Shown one piece after another: positions 18,864 through 27,357 of a DNA stretch of 64,000 nt (within the stretch, counting starts at the first letter, position 1; every line of letters starts with the position of its first letter). Source of the DNA: UBA2779 sp965232615. GTDB taxonomy: Bacteria > Spirochaetota > Spirochaetia > DSM-2461. The notes under the pieces are model-generated. The model saw only the letters and a list, made by a program, of their open reading frames with translations, was not told the DNA's origin and made no database searches. A program made the translations under genes and the position numbers. The stretch lies in the NCBI GenBank assembly GCA_965232615.1, contig OZ246985.1:1550001-1614000 (forward strand), read 5' to 3'.

Positions 18864-19712
18864 ATGACAGACTTGCGCCCATCAAAAGTCTACATACTGG
18901 ACAAGTGTGCAGGCATCTCAAGCTTTGGAGCCCTTGAAAACCTCAAAAAAAGAATTGGCACTAAGAAAGTCGGTCATGCTGGTACATTGGATCCTTTTGC
19001 AACGGGATTGTTAATAGCCATGTCCGATAAAATGACCAGAGCAGTTTCATTGGTCTCTGAAATGCCAAAGGATTATCTGGCTAAAATTCGATTCGGTGAA
19101 GAAACAGACACCCTGGATAGGGATGGGCGAATAGTTGCCAGTTCTGATATTCCGGAATACAAAGAAATTCTCATTGCACTGGAAAGTTTCAGAGGGGAAA
19201 TTATACAGACTCCTCCCATTTTTTCAGCAATTAAAACAAATGGCAAACGAGCCTATAAAAGTGCTCGGCAGGGACTGCATCCTGTATTGCCGGAACGGAA
19301 AGTCCATATATATATATGTGAAATTATTTCCTGGAATTCTCCAGATCTGGATTTAAGAATAAAATGCTCAAAAGGGACATACATCAGATCACTCGCACGG
19401 GATTTAGGACTGGCCTGCAGCAGCAGGGCTTATTGTGAAGAGCTACGGCGTATGGCTATCGGTCCATTTACGGTTGAAATGGCTTCTGATGAAGGATTAT
19501 CAGCAGAGACTTTTTTCAAATCAATAGAGATCCCCTCCGTAATGGTTCAGAAATCTGTCGCTGAAGCAATGAATGTCGGTCGTCCGATAGGAAGTATACA
19601 GGAATTCCTGCCCCCTGATGCCGAGATGGTTTTCATCCAGAATGAACAGGGGATTGATGTCGCTCTGCTTGACAGAATTTCCTGTCAATGGTTCTACAGA
19701 ATTGTTTTTTAG
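18864..19712 (+). CDS. truB: tRNA pseudouridine(55) synthase TruB
   Basis: TruB makes pseudouridine 55 in the tRNA T loop. The 282-residue product carries the catalytic motif GHAGTLDPFATGLL near residue 36, with the nucleophilic Asp, plus PPIFSAIKTNGKRAYK and CSKGTYIRSLARDLG, all family signatures. The ATG lies three bases after rbfA. An inverted-repeat element begins at its stop codon, and I see no separate T-rich terminator, so this gene probably closes the rimP operon. ribF, common downstream in other bacteria, is absent here. Confidence 0.95.
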   Translation: MTDLRPSKVYILDKCAGISSFGALENLKKRIGTKKVGHAGTLDPFATGLLIAMSDKMTRAVSLVSEMPKDYLAKIRFGEETDTLDRDGRIVASSDIPEYKEILIALESFRGEIIQTPPIFSAIKTNGKRAYKSARQGLHPVLPERKVHIYICEIISWNSPDLDLRIKCSKGTYIRSLARDLGLACSSRAYCEELRRMAIGPFTVEMASDEGLSAETFFKSIEIPSVMVQKSVAEAMNVGRPIGSIQEFLPPDAEMVFIQNEQGIDVALLDRISCQWFYRIVF

Positions 19713-19827
19713 TGTCAGAAAGCTTGTGCGGTGAGAAATCCTCCCAGCATAACATATTCTAAATTCTTTTCCTGTCATATAATACTCTAATAGAAGCAAT
19801 TACTTCGTTTAACAGGCTTTCTGACAC
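19712..19827. repeat. 116-bp element bounded by 16-bp inverted repeats
   Basis: GTGTCAGAAAGCTTGT (19712-19727) is mirrored by ACAGGCTTTCTGACAC (19812-19827), 15 of 16 positions complementary, around an 84-bp AT-rich core. The core holds TATAAT at 19778-19783 on the plus strand but no good -35 at the right distance. The left arm starts at the last base of truB. It could be a small non-autonomous element, an invertible segment or a long-range RNA hairpin. The rest of the 257-bp gap before the permease holds only the candidate promoter at 19905-19945. Confidence 0.6.
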
Positions 19828-19904
19828 GGCAAAATCTATCAATAATCCTGATCTGACTGTGATTATTCCTGCATGTATTTCTCAGATTCAGTCCATCCGA
19901 TAGA

Positions 19905-19945
19905 CCATGCATGGCATTGACAATTCAGAGCTTGAAGGTAATCAT
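19905..19945 (+). promoter_or_regulatory. Candidate promoter with adjacent palindrome upstream of the permease-EIIA gene
   Basis: The perfect 10-bp palindrome CCATGCATGG (19905-19914) lies two bases before TTGACA (19917-19922), a perfect -35 hexamer. The only -10 candidate at 17 bp is AATCAT (19940-19945), four of six matches. An operator role for the palindrome is inferred from position alone. Confidence 0.35.
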
Positions 19946-19969
19946 TGAGTTTAAGAAGGAGTGTTCTGC

Positions 19970-21823
19970 TTGTCGTATCAATTGAATCACAAAAAGTCTC
20001 TTGGTATGCTGGAAGTTTTCAGTATTGCAACCGGAGCGATGATAAGCTCCGGTCTCTTTGTCCTGCCTGCAGTGATTTTTGCCGAGATTGGTTATGGTGT
20101 GGTAATAACCTATCTTCTGGCTGGTGCAATGATGATTCCCTCATTACTGGCCAAAGCCGAATTGGCCACGGCCATGCCGAAATCCGGCGGCACATATTTT
20201 TTTGTTGAACGAAGCCTTGGATCATTGCTGGGGTCATTCGCAGGCTTTGCGGGCTGGTTCAGTATTGCTCTCAAAGGAGCTTTCGCTTTGGTAGGTATCG
20301 GAGCATTCTGGACTTTGATAAACCCCACAACCTCTCCAATCACCTACAAGTTTATCGCATTGAGTTTTGTGATAGTTTTTACTCTCATCAATCTTACCGG
20401 AGTGCATGGTTCGGCAAAATCACAGGTAATCATGGTTGGGGCATTGATTCTCATCCTGGCAGTCTACATAATTGCGGGTGGGATACGGAGTGATACGATG
20501 GAAATCGCGAAATTCATTCCTGAGAGCTTTCGTGATATACTGCCGCTTACGGGCATGGTGTTTATCTCGTTTGGAGGCTTAACCAAAGTGGCGGCTGTGG
20601 CTCATGAAGTAAGGGATCCGGGTAAAACCCTGCCACATGGAATGATATTGAGTTTTATCATAGTGATTGTGATATATGTACTTGCGATTACTGTCACGGT
20701 CAACCTGCTTCATGCAGAGACTTTCAGGCATACCCTGATGCCCCTGTCCGAAGGTGCCGCGGTAATCGCCGGTCAGCCCGGTGCGATCCTGCTGGCTGTT
20801 GCGGCATTAATCGCTTTTGCGACAACGGCGAATGCGGCAATTCTGTCTGCTTCTCAGAACCCGGCGGCTATGTCCCAGGACGGGCTTCTTCCTGCCTGGA
20901 CAGGTAAAATAAATTCTCGCGGAGTACCTGTTCCTGCAGTTTTAATAACCGGTTGTTTCATGGCCCTGGTGATTCTCATTCTGGATCTGCCTAATCTTGT
21001 CAAAGTCGCTTCAACGATGAAACTCATTCTCTTCCTTCTCGTTAATCTTTCACTCATATTGATGAGAGAAAGCCGAATTGTCTCCTACCGCCCACTGTTT
21101 AAAGCTCCACTTTATCCAGTTCTACCCATCATAGGCATACTAATTTCCTCGTTGCTGATATATTCCATGGGATCTCTACCCCTCATGATTTCGGCTGGTT
21201 TTTTCGTCGTCACAACAATCTGGACCATAATTTACCGCCGGGGAAGCCCGAAACGGGATTCTGCTCTCTTTCGAATTGTTGAACGCATCGTAGCTCAGGA
21301 ATTAAGAAGCTCAAGACTGGCTGATGAATTGACTGATATTCTTATAGAACGTGACGGCGTTTCTACCGATCGATTCGACCAACTCATCCGCAAGGCCATC
21401 ATTCTGGATGTGTCAGAACATCTTAACCGCAAAGAGCTTTTTGAAAAACTGGCAACCGCTTTTTCATTGCGGCTGAAGTCGGACTATCAAGAAATCCTTG
21501 AAAAACTCATCATACGGGACGCCCAATCCACCACCCAGGTTTCAGATTATCTGGCCATCCCTCACATTGTTCTGGACGACGAGGAAAGTTTTGAAATTGT
21601 GCTGGTTCGAACCAGTCAGGGAGTGGCATTTGAGAATGGACTCAGTGAACCAACAATAGTATTTGCCCTGGCAGGTACCATGTCTGAACGGAATTTTCAC
21701 CTTCAATGTCTCATGGCGATTGCCCAGATTGCTCGAAGTGCTGATTTTATCAACAAATGGAATGCAGCCTTCGATGAGGAAGAGCTGCGGCTGCTCGTTT
21801 TGTTAGCAGAGCGAAGCCGCTAA
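19970..21823 (+). CDS. APC-superfamily amino-acid permease fused to a PTS EIIA-like domain
   Basis: Residues about 1-425 form a 12-helix APC-type amino-acid/cation transporter: the first helix carries the substrate-loop pattern ATGAMISSGLFVLP, and AELATAMPKSGGTYFF follows. A linker leads to a domain over about residues 470-617 resembling the mannitol/fructose-type EIIA (PtsN) fold. Its TTQVSDYLAIPHIVLDD segment places His532 where EIIA proteins are phosphorylated. The TTG at 19970 is chosen because AAGGAG (19956-19961) is eight bases upstream; an earlier GTG at 19961 overlaps that site. The gene stands alone with its own upstream region. Substrate is unknown; the EIIA part suggests gating by phosphotransfer or by binding of a small ligand. 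Confidence 0.85.
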   Translation: MSYQLNHKKSLGMLEVFSIATGAMISSGLFVLPAVIFAEIGYGVVITYLLAGAMMIPSLLAKAELATAMPKSGGTYFFVERSLGSLLGSFAGFAGWFSIALKGAFALVGIGAFWTLINPTTSPITYKFIALSFVIVFTLINLTGVHGSAKSQVIMVGALILILAVYIIAGGIRSDTMEIAKFIPESFRDILPLTGMVFISFGGLTKVAAVAHEVRDPGKTLPHGMILSFIIVIVIYVLAITVTVNLLHAETFRHTLMPLSEGAAVIAGQPGAILLAVAALIAFATTANAAILSASQNPAAMSQDGLLPAWTGKINSRGVPVPAVLITGCFMALVILILDLPNLVKVASTMKLILFLLVNLSLILMRESRIVSYRPLFKAPLYPVLPIIGILISSLLIYSMGSLPLMISAGFFVVTTIWTIIYRRGSPKRDSALFRIVERIVAQELRSSRLADELTDILIERDGVSTDRFDQLIRKAIILDVSEHLNRKELFEKLATAFSLRLKSDYQEILEKLIIRDAQSTTQVSDYLAIPHIVLDDEESFEIVLVRTSQGVAFENGLSEPTIVFALAGTMSERNFHLQCLMAIAQIARSADFINKWNAAFDEEELRLLVLLAERSR

Positions 21824-21880
21824 CAAAATCCTGTTGATGGTTCTGTGGAAGCTTCCCTTCTGTGGCATTGTACCGCACTC

Positions 21881-21909
21881 TTGACATAAGCGGGATCATC
21901 TGGTATTGT
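21881..21909 (+). promoter_or_regulatory. Candidate promoter for rpsO-pnp with long leader
   Basis: TTGACA (21881-21886) and TATTGT (21904-21909) are 17 bp apart, six and four matches to the consensus. Transcription from here would give a leader of about 160 nt before rpsO. The leader contains short complementary CCGG segments near 22014 and 22030 but no decisive structure that I can prove by eye. This site and leader account for most of the 256-bp gap after the permease gene. Confidence 0.55.
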
Positions 21910-22079
21910 ATTAAATTCCAAGGGCCAATGAGTTCTGATTTTGTGGGAAGCCAGGACTGTAGACCGACTTCCCCCTGCATCGGATTAATATCCTTATTGG
22001 CAGATTTATGACCCGGATCATTGAACAGACCGGAGGGTGTTAAACTTCACTCTGATTATTACTGACAAGGAGAAATGTC

Positions 22080-22349
22080 TTGGCTCTCACCAAAGAAGAC
22101 AAAACCGCAATTGTGCGTGAATACGGAAAGAATGAAAGCGACTCTGGACGTACAGAGGTTCAAATTGCTCTTTTAACCAAACGAATCGAAGACCTTAAAG
22201 GTCATTTTCTATTGCATAAAAAGGATCATGCATCCCGGCGTGGACTGCTGTTGATGGTTGGCTTACGTCGTCGTCTGCTGCGCTACCTTAAGCGAAAGGA
22301 TCTTGAAGGATATCGTGAACTCATTGTAAAGCTTGGTCTGAGGAAATAA
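22080..22349 (+). CDS. rpsO: 30S ribosomal protein S15
   Basis: S15 is a primary 16S rRNA-binding protein of the 30S platform. The 89-residue product has the full family pattern: MALTKEDKTAIVREYG, SGRTEVQIALLTKRI, HKKDHASRRGLLLMVGLRRR and a terminal helix. The start is TTG at 22080, seven bases after AAGGAG; an ATG at 22075 is in a different frame and gives no S15 sequence. pnp follows 10 bp later, the usual pairing. S15 represses its own mRNA in several bacteria, so the long leader may be its target. Confidence 0.96.
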   Translation: MALTKEDKTAIVREYGKNESDSGRTEVQIALLTKRIEDLKGHFLLHKKDHASRRGLLLMVGLRRRLLRYLKRKDLEGYRELIVKLGLRK

Positions 22350-22359
22350 AGGATATAAA

Positions 22360-24495
22360 ATGCATACAGCAAGTATAAGAATCGGTGACAGGGACTTGAT
22401 CCTTGAGACTGGCAGAATTGCCAGACAGGCTAATGGAGCCGTCTTAGCCCGATATGGCGATTGTGCCGTTCTCTCGACCGTGTGTTGCGGTTCAGAAGTC
22501 GTTGAAGGAATGGATTATGTTCCTTTAATGGTCGATTACAATGAACGTTATTACTCTGCCGGAAAAATCCCGGGAGGATTTATAAAAAGAGAAATGCGGC
22601 CCAAAGACAAGGAGATCCTTGTCTCCCGACTTATCGACAGGCCTATGAGGCCTCTCTTCCATAAGAGTTTTGGGCGTGACATTCAGGTCATACCCATGAC
22701 TGTTTCAGCAGATCAGATTAGTCCTCCTGATGTGGTGGGCATGATGGCTGCCTTTGCCTCGGTTATGGTATCAGACATTCCTTTCAATGGACCTGTCGCG
22801 GCAATCCGTGTGGCTTCGGTTGATTCAAAACTGTATGCCAATCCTGGATTCGAACAATTGAAAAGATCGGAACTTGATCTTGTTATAGCTGGAAACAAGA
22901 AGGGCATTGTTATGGTTGAGGGAGGGGGGAACGAAGTTCCTGAAGAGAGAATGCTGGAAGCCTTATCCTTTGGAGAAAATATTCTCAAAGATCTCTGTAA
23001 ATTCCTCGAAGATTTCGCAGAAACAGCCGGCAAAAAGAAACTTCCCCTACCGGAAGCACTGCCTCCGATGAGCTGTGAGGAAGCGGTGAGAACAGCCGCT
23101 GAACCTCTCTATACCAATGCTCTCTTTCTTGGAGACAAGTTTTCCCGATCTGATGCAGTTCAGCATGTTGACAATCAACTCATTGAACAGTTTACAGATG
23201 AAATTGAGGCCTATGGGGATAATGGCTCCTCTGTCTTCAAGGCATTGCTAGGTGAAATTCAGTCGACCATAATGCGCAAATCGATAATTGAGGATAATAA
23301 ACGCTGTGACAACCGCACACCTGCTGATATACGCGATATCTCAACAGAAATTGGACTTCTGCCGCGTACTCATGGCTCCAGTCTATTCACCCGTGGTGAA
23401 ACTCAGTCCATCGGCATTGTTACCCTGGGTTCTACCTACGATGAACAGATATTTGACGATATTGATGGCGATCGCAGGTCAAATTTCATGTTGCATTATA
23501 ATTTCCCGCCTTACTCGGTCGGTGAAACCGGACGCACAGGGACTGGACGGCGTGAAATTGGTCATGGTCATTTAGCACAGCGGGCCATTGAGCCCATATT
23601 GCCAGATAAGGACACCTTCCCCTATACCATACGTGTCGTTTCGGAGATTACTGAATCGAACGGATCTTCTTCCATGGCTACCGTTTGCAGTGGAACAATG
23701 GCTCTGCTTGCCGCAGGGGTTCCAATCAAAGCTCCCGTGGCTGGTATCGCAATGGGATTGATATTCGAGGGAGGCAAGTATGCCGTACTGTCAGACATTC
23801 TTGGTGAAGAAGATCATATGGGAGATATGGATTTCAAAGTAACAGGCAGCGCGATCGGCATTACAGCCTTTCAAATGGATCTCAAAATCGATGGGATCAG
23901 TATTGACATCATGAAAAATGCCCTGGAACAGGCTTGTCGAGGAAGATTGCATATTCTTAATGAGATGTCAAAAACTATCAATTCTCCTACAGGAAGGATC
24001 AGTGAATATGCACCGGCAATCGAAACATTCAAGGTGGATATAGATAAAATTGGCTCCATTATCGGCCCAGGAGGTCAGAATATCCGAGCCATCAGTGAGA
24101 AATCCGGCAGCAAAGTTAACATTGATGACGATGGTGTGATTACCATCTTTTCCAGGGATGGTAGTACGGGTGCCCGTACTGCTCTCGACATGGTTAAATC
24201 CCTTGTCGCGGAACCAGAATCCGGAATGGTTTATGAAGGTGAAGTAAAAAGAATCATGGATTTTGGTGCCTTTATAGAAATCCTGCCTGGAAAGGAAGGA
24301 TTGTGTCATATCTCAAAGCTTTCGACCGAACGCGTGAGCAGAGTTGAGGATGTCGTAAAAGAGGGAATGAAAGTCAAGGTGCGACTGGTGGAAATTGACC
24401 GGATGGGCCGGCTGAACCTCAGCATAGTTGATGCTGACAAAAAGGATTGGAAACCCGCCCGTAGTCAAAATTCTCCCCGGCGGCCTATGCGATAA
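22360..24495 (+). CDS. pnp: Polyribonucleotide nucleotidyltransferase (PNPase)
   Basis: PNPase degrades RNA by phosphorolysis from the 3' end. The 711-residue product has two RNase PH domains (about 1-225 and 310-540), a KH domain with GSIIGPGGQNIRAI near 563-575, and an S1 domain (about 622-695, GMVYEGEVKRIMDFGAFIEI). GETQSIGIVTLG and the SDILGEEDHMGDMDFK segment (with the catalytic acidic residues) match the active second core. It follows rpsO; AAGGA lies seven bases before the ATG. dut follows 4 bp after the stop. Confidence 0.97.
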   Translation: MHTASIRIGDRDLILETGRIARQANGAVLARYGDCAVLSTVCCGSEVVEGMDYVPLMVDYNERYYSAGKIPGGFIKREMRPKDKEILVSRLIDRPMRPLFHKSFGRDIQVIPMTVSADQISPPDVVGMMAAFASVMVSDIPFNGPVAAIRVASVDSKLYANPGFEQLKRSELDLVIAGNKKGIVMVEGGGNEVPEERMLEALSFGENILKDLCKFLEDFAETAGKKKLPLPEALPPMSCEEAVRTAAEPLYTNALFLGDKFSRSDAVQHVDNQLIEQFTDEIEAYGDNGSSVFKALLGEIQSTIMRKSIIEDNKRCDNRTPADIRDISTEIGLLPRTHGSSLFTRGETQSIGIVTLGSTYDEQIFDDIDGDRRSNFMLHYNFPPYSVGETGRTGTGRREIGHGHLAQRAIEPILPDKDTFPYTIRVVSEITESNGSSSMATVCSGTMALLAAGVPIKAPVAGIAMGLIFEGGKYAVLSDILGEEDHMGDMDFKVTGSAIGITAFQMDLKIDGISIDIMKNALEQACRGRLHILNEMSKTINSPTGRISEYAPAIETFKVDIDKIGSIIGPGGQNIRAISEKSGSKVNIDDDGVITIFSRDGSTGARTALDMVKSLVAEPESGMVYEGEVKRIMDFGAFIEILPGKEGLCHISKLSTERVSRVEDVVKEGMKVKVRLVEIDRMGRLNLSIVDADKKDWKPARSQNSPRRPMR

Positions 24496-24499
24496 TCGC

Positions 24500-24961
24500 A
24501 TGAAACAGAAGGAACAGGCTGGTTCTGAAAGCATCAGAATTCCATACACAGGTTCACAGGAAAGTGCTCCGCAATATGCCAGTTCACATGCGGCAGGCGC
24601 TGATCTCAGAGCCAGTATTGAAAGTCCTGTTAAAGTGAAACCAGGTCAGCGTGTGTTAATACCAACCGGTATCAGCCTGGCTATTCCCCCAGGATGGGAA
24701 GGGCAGATAAGACCACGTTCAGGGCTGGCCTGGGAAAAGGGAATTACCCTTCTCAACAGTCCCGGTACAATTGATGCTGACTATAGAGGGGAAATCCGGG
24801 TTATTCTGATTAATCTGGGAGAGGATACTGTTAAGATTGAACCGGGTCAGCGAATTGCTCAGATGGTAATATCTCAAGCCCCTCAGGTCGTTTTTCAATT
24901 CACAGGATCACTTCCTGATTCAGATCGTGGTGCCGGGGGATTCGGTTCTACTGGAATATGA
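24500..24961 (+). CDS. dut: dUTP diphosphatase
   Basis: Dut hydrolyses dUTP to dUMP, keeping uracil out of DNA and supplying thymidylate synthesis. The 153-residue product has the five trimeric dUTPase motifs in order: AGADLRA, RPRSGLA, GTIDADYRGE, PGQRIAQMVI and the C-terminal RGAGGFGSTG that closes over substrate. ATG at 24500 gives the normal family length; an in-frame ATG at 24428 lies inside pnp and would add unrelated residues. It probably belongs to the rpsO-pnp transcription unit. Confidence 0.95.
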   Translation: MKQKEQAGSESIRIPYTGSQESAPQYASSHAAGADLRASIESPVKVKPGQRVLIPTGISLAIPPGWEGQIRPRSGLAWEKGITLLNSPGTIDADYRGEIRVILINLGEDTVKIEPGQRIAQMVISQAPQVVFQFTGSLPDSDRGAGGFGSTGI

Positions 24962-24989
24962 CACCTGGTTTTCAATCCAGAGATTTGCA

Positions 24990-26279
24990 GTGAAAAAAAG
25001 AATTTTACTTAAATACTACAGACAGCTTGAGAACTATATTGCGGGTGAATTTCTTTTTTCTTTTTTCGTGTGTTTCCTGTTTTATTTCTTTATCTTCCTG
25101 CTGAACCATTTACTCCTTCTTGCAAGGCAAATCCTGGCTAAAGGCATCCCCCTGTCATCCGTGCTTCTCTTGATCTTTTATTCATTTCCAACTTTTATAA
25201 CATTGTCTGTGCCATTTGCCACTTTGACGGCAACACTTATGGCCTATGGTCAATTCTCATCTGAGAATGAAATTCTGGCCATGCGATCTCTGGGATTCAA
25301 TTTCTTTGTGATATTTCGTCCTGTTCTGATTCTGGGAATAACTCTGGCTGTTTTGTCCTTCATAACCAACGACTTTTTTTTACCGGCAGGAAATAGAGCA
25401 TTTCGGAAGCTGTGGCTTGAATTAACCTTGACCAATCCCGGATTGGAACTCGAAGAACATGCCGTCAGAAAATTTAAGGACTCAACTCTGATAACAGGTG
25501 ACATCGATAAAACAGGGATTCACCCACTCATAATCATTGAGAAAGATAATTCAGGTAATCGTTCAACACTGATGACAAAACTTGCCGCGCCGGATATTCA
25601 AGGCAAACAGGGTAAAATACCCGGCTTCAATATGTTTGAAATATTTACTTTGATTCCGGATAATCAAGATAGGGAAAAATGGAGTTGGAGCCGCGCTGAA
25701 TCGATGGAATATCATCCCTTCTCAGATACATCAACCATTGTCAATCAACAGACTGGACCGGCATCCATGCGAGTTTCGGCTGTTCGCAAAGTGGTCAGAG
25801 AAAAAAGACAAACCTTTCAACAACGTCAGGCCGCTCATAAGATGGAAACAGATATTTCACTATGGTCCATCGCGCTTAACTATGCGGCATTATCCACGAG
25901 TGATGTCGATAATCGTGAAATAATCAAAACGAATGCCATGGAACATAGTGCTGAATATGCTTCTCTCATCGCTAATAAACCGGGTGATCATTCCCTGCAG
26001 GTCTGGACTCTGGAGTTTTACCAGAAGTACGCAATACCATTTGCCTGTATCCCCTTTGTTGTTCTGGCCTTTCCCCTGGGTTTAACGGCTCGAAGAGGGG
26101 GGCGAGCCGTTGGATTTTTTGTAGGGTTGTTACTGGCAACATTTTATTGGAGCCTGTTAGTACTTGGACGATCTTTGGGTCTAAGATCTGAGATATCTCC
26201 TTTCGTGGTTATGGCTTTACCAGATATTCTACTGCTACTGGCTGGAATTGCACTCTATCCAAGAAGGAAGAGCGCATGA
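24990..26279 (+). CDS. lptF: LptF/YjgP-type permease (first LptF/G paralogue)
   Basis: LptF and LptG form the membrane part of the ABC transporter that extracts lipopolysaccharide or a similar amphiphile from the inner membrane. The 429-residue product has paired N-terminal helices (about 22-110), a periplasmic beta-jellyroll-like middle with charged residues, and three C-terminal helices. IAGEFLFSFFVCFLF and the late PLGLTARRGGRAVGF motif are family marks. The GTG at 24990 follows dut by 28 bp; its Shine-Dalgarno is weak, so the start is uncertain. lptG overlaps its stop by 4 bp. The ATPase LptB is not in the window. Which of the pair is F or G is assigned only by order. Confidence 0.85.
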   Translation: MKKRILLKYYRQLENYIAGEFLFSFFVCFLFYFFIFLLNHLLLLARQILAKGIPLSSVLLLIFYSFPTFITLSVPFATLTATLMAYGQFSSENEILAMRSLGFNFFVIFRPVLILGITLAVLSFITNDFFLPAGNRAFRKLWLELTLTNPGLELEEHAVRKFKDSTLITGDIDKTGIHPLIIIEKDNSGNRSTLMTKLAAPDIQGKQGKIPGFNMFEIFTLIPDNQDREKWSWSRAESMEYHPFSDTSTIVNQQTGPASMRVSAVRKVVREKRQTFQQRQAAHKMETDISLWSIALNYAALSTSDVDNREIIKTNAMEHSAEYASLIANKPGDHSLQVWTLEFYQKYAIPFACIPFVVLAFPLGLTARRGGRAVGFFVGLLLATFYWSLLVLGRSLGLRSEISPFVVMALPDILLLLAGIALYPRRKSA

Positions 26280-27355
26280 GAATGTACCGGCGACAACTGC
26301 TTTTGGAATTCATACCCTTTCTTTTTCTGGGTGTACTTTTCTTTGGTTTGATACTTGTTCTTGCGGATATCTTTGCGAATCTCTGGCAGTATCTCAATAA
26401 GGAAGTTCCATTCTCAAAGGCCATCGTTGTCAGCCTACTCTATGGACCGAAGGCGATTGCTTATGCACTGCCTGTCGGCTCCATGTTCGCGGCTGCCTTT
26501 GCCCTTGGTAATCTTGGAGCTCGTAATGAGCTTATTGCTGTATTTGGATCCGGCGTTCCTTTATTTCGTTTCACGATGCCCATTCTTCTAGTCGCCTTGT
26601 TCGTCAGTATTGGAGGTTTTTTTTTCGAAGACCGGCTGGTCATACCACTCTTTAAGGAAAGAAACAAGCTCTCCAGGGAATTACTTGATATTCAGACTTC
26701 AAGCAGCCGATCTCAGGCAGTGGCCATTTCCATGGAGGGTCAGGTTGTTTACTTTGCAGATTATTATAATGCTGACAATAAAACTCTCACAGGGATCACT
26801 GTTATCATCCAGGATTCAGAGGGGAATTTTCAAAAACGCATTGATGCACAGCGAGGGTTATGGGATTCGGAGTATAAAAGATGGCAGTTGGAAACCTGTC
26901 GAGTGTTCAGTGAAGAAGGGGGAGATATTGTGCAGGAACATATAGGTATTTACTCTGATGAGATGCTGGTGGAAGAGCCCGATACCTTTAAGTTGGACAC
27001 CCGGGAACTGGAAGAAATGACGAATAATGAAGCTCTACTCTGGATTAATACTCAAAGAACTGCAGGACTGCCGTACAAAGGACATCAGGCCAGATTGTAC
27101 CAGCGGTATACAATCGCTTTAACTCCATTGCTTGTTGTTCTATTTGCAGGTGCTCTTGGTGGCCGTTTCAGGCGCAATATCCTTTTGATGAGTCTTCTGG
27201 TCAGTCTGGGTTTATCCGCTGCATGGTACATTTTTCGTATGATTGCCACGCTTATATCAGAATTGGGTTATATCGAACCATTAACGGGAGCTGTGGTTCC
27301 CTATATACTGTTCCTGGGTTTCGGTATATGGTTTCTTAGAACCGCAAATTCCTGA
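26276..27355 (+). CDS. lptG: LptG/YjgQ-type permease (second LptF/G paralogue)
   Basis: This is the partner of the preceding permease. The 359-residue product has the same topology: two or three N-terminal helices (PFLFLGVLFFGLILVLADIF; LPVGSMFAAAFALGNLGARNE), a periplasmic domain (about 125-255) and C-terminal helices with ALGGRFRRN. ATG overlaps the previous stop as ATGA, implying coupled translation and stoichiometric synthesis. tgt follows after 2 bp. Presence of the pair suggests transport of LPS or another lipid to the outer membrane; some spirochaetes lack LPS, so the cargo cannot be deduced here. Confidence 0.88.
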   Translation: MRMYRRQLLLEFIPFLFLGVLFFGLILVLADIFANLWQYLNKEVPFSKAIVVSLLYGPKAIAYALPVGSMFAAAFALGNLGARNELIAVFGSGVPLFRFTMPILLVALFVSIGGFFFEDRLVIPLFKERNKLSRELLDIQTSSSRSQAVAISMEGQVVYFADYYNADNKTLTGITVIIQDSEGNFQKRIDAQRGLWDSEYKRWQLETCRVFSEEGGDIVQEHIGIYSDEMLVEEPDTFKLDTRELEEMTNNEALLWINTQRTAGLPYKGHQARLYQRYTIALTPLLVVLFAGALGGRFRRNILLMSLLVSLGLSAAWYIFRMIATLISELGYIEPLTGAVVPYILFLGFGIWFLRTANS

Positions 27356-27357
27356 AA

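Noticed and set aside
19778..19783. TATAAT as a functional promoter inside the inverted-repeat element
   Set aside because: No -35 hexamer at 16-18 bp and no extended -10 TG, so it is not annotated as a promoter.
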